Below, in pieces: positions 8,214 to 14,007 of a stretch of DNA of 14,007 nt. This DNA is from a bacterium UBA3756. GTDB lineage: Bacteria; Bacteroidota; Bacteroidia; Bacteroidales; Bacteroidaceae. The position numbers were made by a program, and so were the translations under genes. Where the stretch lies: positions 2,457 through 16,463 of the forward strand of contig DFGG01000080.1 of assembly GCA_002371695.1 (NCBI GenBank), read 5' to 3'. The notes under the pieces are model-generated. The model was not told the origin of the DNA. It searched no databases and saw only the letters and a program-made list of their open reading frames with translations. Positions within the stretch are counted from its first letter, which is position 1. Every line of letters starts with the position of its first letter.

Positions 8214-11111
8214 CTATACAAACAGTTCCCCAGTGGCAGCAGATAGCGAAACCTTACACCTATCGCAAATGTCGGTGATAGTAGCGCCATTGGCAGACAA
8301 GCCGTAGAAGTTGTCCTCGCTTATCAGCACGTACTCCCATTCGCGGTTCATCCGCTCCTCGGGCTTCAATTCGTTGATCTTCCTTGTCCATTCTACGGCA
8401 GCCGTCTGTTTTTGACGCACATTCTTGTCGAACACTTTGTCATTGCCCTTGGTCTCTATTAAATAGACTTTCTCCTGTGTCGCCACAATGAAGTCTGGAT
8501 GATAGGTGGCCATCAGTCCGTCTTTCCGCATATAATAGATGACGGCAAAGGGGTGCATATTCTCGCTGATTTTCAGGAAGCGCTCTGTCTCACCATCTTT
8601 GTCAAGGAAATCGATAAACGCCTTTTCCAGGCCTCCGCCATGCGAAGGATAGCCTTGCCGCTCATAGATGGTCTTATGGGTTTCTACGGAATACGCCTCG
8701 CGCATCTTGATTTCTGTTACGGATGAGAAACGGGTATGTATGACCTGCGCATCTGTCATCATGATGCTAATCTGGAGGTTGAAGATGGCCCGTGCCATCT
8801 CCTCGATGATATGCTTCGTGACGACGGCATCCTTTGAAAGCAGTATCTTCCAGTCGCTGCCATTAAAGGGATTGAACGGCTGCCCGAACAGCCGGGTGCG
8901 GATATATCTGTCTACGACGGCAATCATTTGTGCCTCGTTGATCTGTAAGGTGGGAACGGGCATCTCCCTATGCGATGTCACGCGGTCGAACCGGAGCGTA
9001 ATCGTCCGCAGCAGCTTCTGCAGATACTCATTATAACTCGCCGCCGTAAACAGATTGGCAGTCACCTTGTAGCGTCCGAACTGTGTCTTCGAGATGGCTT
9101 CCTGCGAGATGAAGGTCTCGCCATCCTGTGCCAGAAACTGGCGAAGCCTGTCGAGAGGGAATGCCGTAAACGGCTGGAGCGTGCGGATGTCTATCTCCGC
9201 ATCTTCCAGTTCCTCCTCGGCCTCCCTTACGATGATGGGCCACTCAAAGTCGAACTGCTCATAATCCTCTCGCAAGCCCACCTTGATCAGGTCGCCTGTG
9301 GAACCGCCCTCACCAGTCTCACCAGTCTCCTCGACGGCCAAGCCTTGTGCGAACAGGTCTTCATAGAACTGGATGAAGGCCGGATGCTCTATGATGCTCA
9401 GCATGTCGATATAGGTCTTGGGCTGGCTGTGCAGTTGCAACACGCGCTTGCGGTCATCCTCCTTGATGCTCTGATATTCCGGCTCTCGCCACATCAGCCG
9501 GAGTCCGCGCCCTATGATTTGCTCCAGCAGGATGGGTGCCTCTGAGGAGCGCAGCGGCACAATCACACAGATGTTGTTTACGTCGAATCCCTCACGCAAC
9601 ATCAAGACCGACACGATGACCTTGGGCTTCTGATATTTGTCGATGTCGAAGAGTTTCTTCTTGGTCTCCTTCCACTCTTCTTCCGACACCTCGCCCTTGG
9701 CGTTGCTGTCAATCGTCACCACTTCATCCTGTGCCAGCCCTTCGTCCAGCATCAGTTGGTTCACGTATGGCGCTACCGACGTGTCTTCACAGATGACGAG
9801 CATCTTCGGATTTTTCTTTTCATCGACAGCCGTAAACTCCGCTTCCAGTTTCTTCAGTTTGGCCAGTCCAGCACGGAGCATCAGCCGCTGACCGTCGCTC
9901 AGGTCGCAAACCTTCCCCCGCTCGTCGCGCACGGCCTTGTAGTCCAGGTCTTTCAGTTCTGTCAGTTCCTGACGGCGGTCGAGAAGGAGCGTCTTAACCA
10001 GCCCCTTGCGCATAGCCGTTGCCAAGTCGAAGTCAACAATGATATGGGGGAAGAAACATTTCTGTACTTTCTTGCCTGAGCCGCGCTGGTCGTAGGGCGT
10101 GGCCGAGAAGTCTATCTGGAAGAAGCGTTCGCCCTTCTTCTCGGCTATCGCATTCATTCCCTTCTGCCATTCCACCTCCTCTATCTCGCCGTTGCGCTTC
10201 AGTTCGTGGATGTGGTGGGCCTCGTCGTTGATCACCATGATGTCATCGAGTCCTGCCAAGTATTCCAGTTCCGAGCCTCGCAGATAGCGACGGTCGAGCA
10301 TCCCCAAGTCGTTGCCTGCCGCCTTGCCCGGACGGATGGGCAACAGTTCGTTGATGATGCCGGGCACGTCCATCTGCTGTGGTTCTGCCGCTTCGTCTGC
10401 CATCTGATTTTCAAACAGGTGCCAGTTCGTCAGGGCTATCAGCCCGTCGCCCGTCGTCTTGCGTCCGATACCTTCCTCTTTTGTCACCACATTGTTTTGG
10501 ATAAACGAGAACACCTCCTGCCGATAGTGTACCGGAATGAATACTTCTTGATTCAGATAGAAGTCGTTCGTCTCAATATCCCGTTCCTCCTTCTCTCTTT
10601 GCATCCGTCCGCAGAAGGCATCCAGCAGGCGGTCATAGACTATCAGGCCGGGAGCCACGATCAGGAAATTCTTCGTAAATCGTCCCGTCTTTACATCCTC
10701 ATGTCTTGCGTTCAGCATCTGCCACAACAGCAGGGCATGCATCACCCATGTCTTACCCGTGCCCGTAGCCATCTTCACGGCGTACTTGGGCATCTGGTAT
10801 TTCTTCTGCCCCAGGGTGCCAATATCCACGATGGGCATCAGGTCGGGTGTCAGCTGCTCATAATATTCCATCACATTCCTCACGCCCATCACCTCGTGCA
10901 GATACACGATGTTGAGGATAGCCTGTCGCTGACCAGCATGGAAGTTGCGATGGCGCAGCGAGCAGTATTCTTCTGAGAACCAGAACTTCAGCAGCTCCTG
11001 TGTGGTTGGTGTCACCTGATCCATCAGTTCGCCACTCTCGCATGCCGCATTCACCGTCTCGCTCAGCCGCTTGGCCAGTTCCAGCGAGGCATTCATTCCA
11101 TTTGTCTTCAT
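8214..11111 (-). CDS. res: Type III restriction-modification system, Res subunit (helicase-nuclease)
   Basis: A 965-residue restriction subunit that, with Mod, translocates or diffuses from unmodified sites using ATP and cleaves DNA. Superfamily 2 helicase motifs are clear: Walker A ATGTGKT at 115-121, DEAH at 296-299, SAT at 336-338, the LREGFDV motif near 505-511, and QIIGRGLRL at 531-539. A PD-(D/E)xK nuclease sits at the C-terminus, where PD at 872-873 is followed by ETK at 886-888 (D873, E886 and K888 as candidate catalytic residues). Length matches type III Res proteins. The start codon overlaps the end of mod by 4 nt (ATGA), indicating coupled translation. All motifs look intact, so the enzyme should be active. 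A truncated membrane-protein remnant begins immediately after its stop codon. Confidence 0.93.
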   Translation of the reverse strand: MKTNGMNASLELAKRLSETVNAACESGELMDQVTPTTQELLKFWFSEEYCSLRHRNFHAGQRQAILNIVYLHEVMGVRNVMEYYEQLTPDLMPIVDIGTLGQKKYQMPKYAVKMATGTGKTWVMHALLLWQMLNARHEDVKTGRFTKNFLIVAPGLIVYDRLLDAFCGRMQREKEERDIETNDFYLNQEVFIPVHYRQEVFSFIQNNVVTKEEGIGRKTTGDGLIALTNWHLFENQMADEAAEPQQMDVPGIINELLPIRPGKAAGNDLGMLDRRYLRGSELEYLAGLDDIMVINDEAHHIHELKRNGEIEEVEWQKGMNAIAEKKGERFFQIDFSATPYDQRGSGKKVQKCFFPHIIVDFDLATAMRKGLVKTLLLDRRQELTELKDLDYKAVRDERGKVCDLSDGQRLMLRAGLAKLKKLEAEFTAVDEKKNPKMLVICEDTSVAPYVNQLMLDEGLAQDEVVTIDSNAKGEVSEEEWKETKKKLFDIDKYQKPKVIVSVLMLREGFDVNNICVIVPLRSSEAPILLEQIIGRGLRLMWREPEYQSIKEDDRKRVLQLHSQPKTYIDMLSIIEHPAFIQFYEDLFAQGLAVEETGETGEGGSTGDLIKVGLREDYEQFDFEWPIIVREAEEELEDAEIDIRTLQPFTAFPLDRLRQFLAQDGETFISQEAISKTQFGRYKVTANLFTAASYNEYLQKLLRTITLRFDRVTSHREMPVPTLQINEAQMIAVVDRYIRTRLFGQPFNPFNGSDWKILLSKDAVVTKHIIEEMARAIFNLQISIMMTDAQVIHTRFSSVTEIKMREAYSVETHKTIYERQGYPSHGGGLEKAFIDFLDKDGETERFLKISENMHPFAVIYYMRKDGLMATYHPDFIVATQEKVYLIETKGNDKVFDKNVRQKQTAAVEWTRKINELKPEERMNREWEYVLISEDNFYGLSANGATITDICDRCKVSLSAATGELFV

Positions 11112-12997
11112 ACGCCCTCTACCACTTGACTTTCAAAACCAAACACATCCACAGCCTTGATGCACACCCGTCGCTGATCCTTATGCGCCACCCTCAGCCG
11201 CGTCTTATAGACACAATGCAGCGGGTCGTTGTCGTTATCCACATTCTCGCGATAGTCCTGCCACGTAGAGCGGAACGTCACGCCGTCGTAGTCGGGGTCG
11301 ATGCTCCAGTACTCTATCAGCGAGAGCGGGTCGCGCTCCAACACCTGTTGCAGTTTCTCCTTGTCCTTATCGTCGAGCGGGATGTTGTCAGGCGACAGCA
11401 GCACGTAGTTCTCCAGTTCCACGTCTATCTCGTCCTGCTCGCCATTCTGCTTCACTACTAATGGCTTCGCCACTAAGTATTGCAGCGACGAGAAGCGTAC
11501 CGACTTGTCGTCTATCAGTTTCTTGTAGCCCTTCTTGGCCAGCTTGTCTAACAGGTCTGGCGGAATCACCAGCACCTCCACGTTTGAGTCCTGGTACTTC
11601 TGAATGGCTGACGATATATCAAAAGCGAAGTTCCAACCCAGCACGACCACCTTTTCCCAGTCGCCGCCCAGCAGCGAGGCCTTGGCCTCCACAGCTCGGC
11701 GGATGGTGGCGGCAGTCGTCAGGCGGTTTGGCGAGTCTACCATCACCAATGTTCGCGTACCTTTTATATATCCGAAATTACGATCGTTCGTCTGCTCTGG
11801 GGTAAAGGGCAGCGCACCATACAGCCCCAGCACCACTTGGCTCAGGTCTCCCACATGCTTATAGCGCTTGTTGTTGCGGAAAGCCTCCTTCTGATAGTCG
11901 CCAATACTCTGATAGAGGAAAGGCTTCACCTCTTGGTCGATGAATCGCTTGCGCATCACTAACGAGGCTGGCTTGCCGATGTCACAGGTGATCCAGCGTC
12001 TGCCCAATCGCTCGGCTACTGCTGCCGTTGTGCCGCTGCCGCCGAAGAAGTCGCAGACGAGGTCGCCTTCGTTGGAAGAAGCTTTGATGATGCGCTCAAG
12101 AAGGGCTTCGGGCTTCTGAGTAGCGTAGCCAACACGTTCTGAAGACATTGGAGGGATTGCTGGAATATCCCACCAATCTTCAGGAATTTTCCCTAATGCA
12201 TTTGGCATATATACTTTCCCATTTATAACAACTCCCTTTCCTGATGTTTGATAACCACCCGTTCCCTCATATGGTACACGAATAGGATCTGCATTGAAAG
12301 TCCAATTGTTACCTTTAGCATACCAATATATAGTATCATGTTTTTGAGGATAATTTCCTTCAGAACGTCCACCTTGTCTATAACACCATATAATCTCATT
12401 AACAAGGTGATCTTTCCCCATAATATCATCCAAAAGAATCTTTACGTACGCATTGGCATGATAATCCACATGAACAAATAGCCCCCCCGTGTTACATAAA
12501 AATTCTTTAATTAGGACTAATCTGGAATATAGCATTTTCAAATAGCTAATTGTGCCATGTTCCCATGTATCTGCATAAGCAAATTGTTCCAATACGGTTG
12601 GTTTCTGTTCAATATTAACCCCAGGCAAAGATATCTTCGTCCGATAATCAGCCTTCGAATCAAACGGTGGGTCAATATATATCAAATCGACTTTCCCGCG
12701 AAGCGAGGGCAACCCCGTCTGGGCATCGCCAGCCAGCAGGGCCTGCATCGCTAAGAGATTATCCCCATAGATGAGGCGGTTCATCCACTCCCCATTGCCT
12801 CCCGCCATATTGAAGGCATTGGGAATCTGAGGCGAACTGCCTTTGAACAGTCCGCTCACATCCTTACTCGGCAGCACCAGCTCATTGGTCTGTAGACCAA
12901 TCTGCGTGCCACTACTCAGCCGCTCCAATATCTGGGCAGCCTCACGCCTGCCCTCGCTCACAATGCGGGGCAGCTCTTCAATCAATGATTTAGCCAT
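11108..12997 (-). CDS. mod: Type III restriction-modification system, Mod subunit (DNA methyltransferase)
   Basis: A 629-residue site-specific DNA methyltransferase that methylates the recognition site (N6-adenine expected) and supplies specificity to Res. Motif IV is DPPF at 109-112 and the AdoMet-binding motif I is FFGGSGTT at 317-324. Motif IV before motif I is the beta-class order used by type III Mod proteins. [10 protein letters not shown] (171-180) and YATQKP (291-296) are further family landmarks. The target-recognition region should lie between motifs IV and I, and that DNA (about 12140-12690) is markedly AT-rich: sampled 60-bp blocks give 28-35% GC, against 65% at 12001-12060. Residues 395-629 form a long C-terminal part I cannot assign. 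The ATG at 12997 is the first in frame and lies 3 bp from a 20-bp palindrome. It is the first gene of the mod-res operon. A promoter next to the ATG is not obvious. Confidence 0.92.
   Translation of the reverse strand: MAKSLIEELPRIVSEGRREAAQILERLSSGTQIGLQTNELVLPSKDVSGLFKGSSPQIPNAFNMAGGNGEWMNRLIYGDNLLAMQALLAGDAQTGLPSLRGKVDLIYIDPPFDSKADYRTKISLPGVNIEQKPTVLEQFAYADTWEHGTISYLKMLYSRLVLIKEFLCNTGGLFVHVDYHANAYVKILLDDIMGKDHLVNEIIWCYRQGGRSEGNYPQKHDTIYWYAKGNNWTFNADPIRVPYEGTGGYQTSGKGVVINGKVYMPNALGKIPEDWWDIPAIPPMSSERVGYATQKPEALLERIIKASSNEGDLVCDFFGGSGTTAAVAERLGRRWITCDIGKPASLVMRKRFIDQEVKPFLYQSIGDYQKEAFRNNKRYKHVGDLSQVVLGLYGALPFTPEQTNDRNFGYIKGTRTLVMVDSPNRLTTAATIRRAVEAKASLLGGDWEKVVVLGWNFAFDISSAIQKYQDSNVEVLVIPPDLLDKLAKKGYKKLIDDKSVRFSSLQYLVAKPLVVKQNGEQDEIDVELENYVLLSPDNIPLDDKDKEKLQQVLERDPLSLIEYWSIDPDYDGVTFRSTWQDYRENVDNDNDPLHCVYKTRLRVAHKDQRRVCIKAVDVFGFESQVVEGV
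12482..12488 (-). repeat. G7 homopolymer tract inside mod
   Basis: Seven consecutive C on the plus strand read as G7 in mod, encoding the two glycines of the conserved TGGLFV stretch (residues 170-175). A slipped base would truncate Mod and, through translational coupling, reduce Res. Type III mod genes elsewhere are often phase-variable through simple repeats, but seven bases is short, so slippage here would be slow. Confidence 0.5.
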
Positions 12998-13000
12998 ATA

Positions 13001-13020
13001 GCATTATAGTTTTATAATGC
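13001..13020. repeat. 20-bp palindrome next to the mod start codon
   Basis: A perfect inverted repeat with arms GCATTATA and TATAATGC and a 4-base centre. It ends 3 bp before the mod ATG (12997). In RNA it would form an 8-bp AT-rich hairpin that could mask the start; in DNA it could be an operator. There is no U-run, so it is not an intrinsic terminator. No controller-protein gene is seen beside it. Confidence 0.7.
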
Positions 13021-13042
13021 GCCGAGCCACCAAACAAAACGA

Positions 13043-13188
13043 TTCCTGCAAGGTACCGATTAAGCGAGAGAAGAACGATGCTTGCATCAGTTCTTCCAAG
13101 CGTGAGGTAACTCGCCCGTAGGGCAAGCACCCGTATGGACACAAAACGTGGACGAATCCCCGTTTGATGTTCCAGGTACTTGCAGGAA
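13043..13188. repeat. Long-range inverted repeat competing with the large hairpin
   Basis: TTCCTGCAA (13043-13051) pairs with TTGCAGGAA (13180-13188), and GTACC (13053-13057) with GGTAC (13175-13179), giving 14 bp with one bulged base. The same middle strand also pairs 9 bp with 13267-13275, so the two arrangements exclude each other. Two small hairpins lie inside the loop. Confidence 0.6.
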
Positions 13189-13286
13189 ACCTATAACTGA
13201 GAAACAGGAAAACGCCCACTATACGAAATAGGCGTCACCATTATTATCTCAGTTATGTTCTTTCTACCTGCAAGTTTCGGAACATC
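13166..13286. repeat. Large interrupted hairpin of about 120 bp
   Basis: Four nested helices share one axis: GATGTTCC 13166-13173 with GGAACATC 13279-13286 (8 bp), ACTTGCAGG 13178-13186 with CCTGCAAGT 13267-13275 (9 bp), ATAACTGAGA 13193-13202 with TCTCAGTTAT 13247-13256 (10 bp), and ACGCC 13212-13216 with GGCGT 13231-13235 (5 bp). They are separated by small asymmetric internal loops. All stems are perfect. Four nested perfect helices are most unlikely by chance. Confidence 0.8.
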
Positions 13287-13371
13287 TTGAATAATAGCCA
13301 ACGCTAAAGTTATTTACCCACGAAAGTCGCGCCAGCACCTCCACCGAGGCTCATCGCCAGCGTTCAAGGGG

Positions 13372-13379
13372 CAAAGGTA
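13372..13379 (-). promoter_or_regulatory. Possible promoter (-7 box) for the structured RNA and mod-res
   Basis: TACCTTTG on the minus strand matches the Bacteroidetes -7 consensus. The matching -33 TTTG is not present at 19-20 bp, where only CATT or TCAT is found, so the promoter is weaker evidence than the others. Its position just before the structured region, back to back with the hicB promoter, supports it. Confidence 0.45.
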
Positions 13380-13429
13380 GCAATTTTATTTGTATTATAA
13401 TGATAGAATCAGAAAAAAATAGCGAAAAA

Positions 13430-13461
13430 TTTGGTTTGCAACTAAAATATTGTTACCTTTG
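13430..13461 (+). promoter_or_regulatory. Bacteroidetes-type promoter for the hicB remnant
   Basis: TTTG at 13430-13433, a 20-bp spacer and TACCTTTG at 13454-13461. It ends only 4 bp before the ATG at 13466, so the transcript would be almost leaderless. It shows that the true start is 13466 and not an in-frame ATG at 13400. Confidence 0.68.
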
Positions 13462-13465
13462 CGCT

Positions 13466-13594
13466 ATGAATACGATGACTTATAAAGGCTATCTGGGATC
13501 GGTAGCTTTCAGCGAGAAGGACAATGTGTTTTTTGGAAAGATTGAGGGCATCAACGGAATGGTTGTTGACTCTGGGGCCTGGCCCCAAAACTAA
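13466..13594 (+). pseudogene. HicB-family antitoxin, N-terminal fragment (interrupted)
   Basis: Forty-two residues beginning MNTMTYKGYLGSVAFSEKDN, followed by VFFGKIEGING. This is the first strand-turn-strand of the partial RNase H-like fold typical of HicB antitoxins, which are normally about 105-140 residues. After GMVVDS the frame enters a GC-rich hairpin element (13570-13615) and stops at once, losing the rest of the fold and the DNA-binding tail. No HicA toxin gene is seen beside it. The promoter is intact, so the fragment may still be transcribed. Family call from the N-terminal pattern is fairly strong; loss of function is inferred from the truncation. Confidence 0.72.
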
Positions 13595-13615
13595 GCGCTG
13601 GGGCCAGGCCCCGAG
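13570..13615. mobile_element. 46-bp GC-rich palindromic element inserted in the hicB remnant
   Basis: A perfect 14-bp inverted repeat, GGGGCCTGGCCCCA (13574-13587) with TGGGGCCAGGCCCC (13599-13612), with an 11-base loop and a further CTC/GAG pair outside one bulged base. Each arm is itself nearly palindromic. It contrasts sharply with its AT-rich surroundings and breaks the hicB frame. GTTG flanks both sides (13565-13568, 13615-13618), a possible short duplication. It resembles a REP- or MITE-like unit; copies elsewhere cannot be seen here. Confidence 0.55.
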
Positions 13616-13658
13616 TTGCACAGACGAAGAAATCAGAATTGTGGAGGGCGATAACTAA
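13614..13658 (+). pseudogene. Possible C-terminal tail of a lost methyltransferase
   Basis: Directly after the palindromic element one frame reads SCTDEEIRIVEGDN and stops at TAA. The pattern (T)EEEI.IVEG is common at the extreme C-terminus of Eco57I/TaqI-type DNA methyltransferases, so this may be the last residue stretch of a deleted gene. With only 14 residues it could be chance. The frame differs from that of the hicB fragment. Confidence 0.22.
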
Positions 13659-13674
13659 AATAATTGGCAAAACA

Positions 13675-13706
13675 TTTGGAAGTTTCAACAGAAACGACTA
13701 TCTTTG
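13675..13706 (+). promoter_or_regulatory. Bacteroidetes-type promoter for the nucleotidyltransferase gene
   Basis: TTTG at 13675-13678, a 20-bp spacer and TATCTTTG at 13699-13706 fit the consensus closely. The start of transcription near 13713 leaves about 12 nt before the ATG at 13725. Confidence 0.72.
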
Positions 13707-13724
13707 CAACCAAAAGACAGAGCA

Positions 13725-14007
13725 ATGAATCAGGAAGTGTCACGCACCATAAGGGAATATTTCAAAACCAAACCAGTGGAAAAGGCTTGGGTTTTTGGTT
13801 CGTTCTCCCGTGGGGAAGAGCGGGCAGACAGCGATGTTGACATTATGATTACGCTTATTCCCGGCACTCGTATGGGACTGACATTCTTTGCGATGAACAT
13901 AGAACTGGAGAAACTTCTCAATCGGCCCGTAGACCTTGTCATTGAGGGGGACTTGTTGCCATTCGCTGAAAAGACTGCCAACCGTGATAAAGTATTAGTC
14001 TATGCGC
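13725..14007 (+). CDS. MNT-type nucleotidyltransferase, MntA-like antitoxin (runs off right edge)
   Basis: Ninety-four residues of a minimal nucleotidyltransferase. The signature GSFSRGE (25-31) followed by SDVDIMI (36-42) supplies the metal-binding aspartates D37 and D39; D70 in NRPVDLV is the likely third. Proteins of this kind pair with HEPN toxins: MntA transfers AMP to HepT and silences it. The family is about 95-110 residues, so nearly all of the gene is present and a hepT partner would be expected just beyond the window. It has its own promoter. The fold assignment is strong; the antitoxin role depends on the unseen neighbour. Confidence 0.85.
   Translation, partial: MNQEVSRTIREYFKTKPVEKAWVFGSFSRGEERADSDVDIMITLIPGTRMGLTFFAMNIELEKLLNRPVDLVIEGDLLPFAEKTANRDKVLVYA

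Larger units (their letters stand above)
13021..13371 (-). ncRNA. Candidate structured non-coding RNA or long leader of mod-res (unrecognised)
   Basis: About 350 bases without a credible gene but packed with inverted repeats. In order on the minus strand: AACGC/GCGTT helix (13360-13364 with 13300-13304) extended by CTTG/CAAG (13365-13368 with 13286-13289); a small CCTC/GAGG hairpin (13338-13349); the large four-helix hairpin 13166-13286; a GCCC/GGGC hairpin (13114-13124); and a hairpin at 13070-13096 with a 7-bp outer stem (GAAGAAC/GTTCTTC) and inner GATG/CATC. A TACCTTTG box at 13379-13372 would transcribe it towards mod, making it either a leader of the RM operon or a separate RNA. It lacks the signatures I would expect for tmRNA, RNase P RNA or tRNA. 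No reverse transcriptase is in the window, so a retron is not indicated. It could instead be a remnant of a mobile element. The structure is seen in the sequence; the function is unknown. Confidence 0.5.

Noticed and set aside
10206..10976. Plus-strand ORF of 256 codons within res
   Set aside because: Antisense to intact helicase motifs of Res; no start context or family features.
13004..13219. Minus-strand ORF of 71 codons before mod
   Set aside because: It runs through the strongest inverted repeats and the palindrome, and its composition is not protein-like; better explained as structured RNA.
13021..13371. Retron msr/msd or HEARO-type guide RNA
   Set aside because: No reverse transcriptase, IscB or HNH nuclease gene lies nearby; the neighbours are mod and a hicB fragment.
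13400..13465. Upstream in-frame ATG for the hicB fragment
   Set aside because: A good promoter at 13430-13461 lies between this ATG and 13466, and the HicB pattern begins at 13466.
1..14007. CRISPR array, tRNA or rRNA genes
   Set aside because: No regularly spaced direct repeats, cloverleaf signatures or rRNA landmarks were seen on either strand.

Overview
The window looks like a piece of a gut or oral Bacteroidales chromosome, most likely Prevotella/Segatella-like. Four intergenic regions carry the Bacteroidetes promoter layout TTTG, 19-20 bp, TAnnTTTG. Start codons lack Shine-Dalgarno sequences, IleS is of the Bacteroidetes type, and tandem Dcu carriers fit a succinate-forming anaerobe. 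I cannot fix the species from sequence alone.

Left part (1-7171), housekeeping and metabolism: the 5' part of ileS runs leftwards off the window. A divergent promoter pair separates it from a tight three-gene operon on the + strand. That operon holds two paralogous anaerobic C4-dicarboxylate carriers of the DcuA/DcuB family and a secreted GH106-type alpha-L-rhamnosidase, with gaps of only 21 and 11 bp.

Right part (7204-14007), accessory defence DNA: a type II toxin-antitoxin pair (PIN-domain toxin plus an antitoxin of unrecognised family) has its own promoter. A 5'-truncated small membrane-protein remnant then abuts a type III restriction-modification operon on the - strand (mod then res, overlapping by 4 nt). 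The segment of mod between its catalytic motifs, where the target-recognition domain lies in beta-class enzymes, is much more AT-rich than the rest of the gene, which suggests recombination of DNA specificity. Beyond the RM operon are a hicB antitoxin fragment interrupted by a 46-bp GC-rich hairpin element, a possible methylase tail remnant, and a MNT-family nucleotidyltransferase (MntA-like antitoxin) that runs off the right edge.

The most unusual part is 13001-13379, between the RM operon and the hicB remnant. It has no credible ORF but is dense in inverted repeats: a hairpin of about 120 nt with four stacked helices, several small hairpins, and one segment (13175-13188) that can pair with either of two partners. 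A TACCTTTG box at its far end points transcription towards mod, and a perfect 8-bp-arm palindrome lies 3 bp before the mod start codon. I do not recognise this RNA. It could be a switching leader for the RM operon or an independent ncRNA, and it is the main candidate for something undescribed here.
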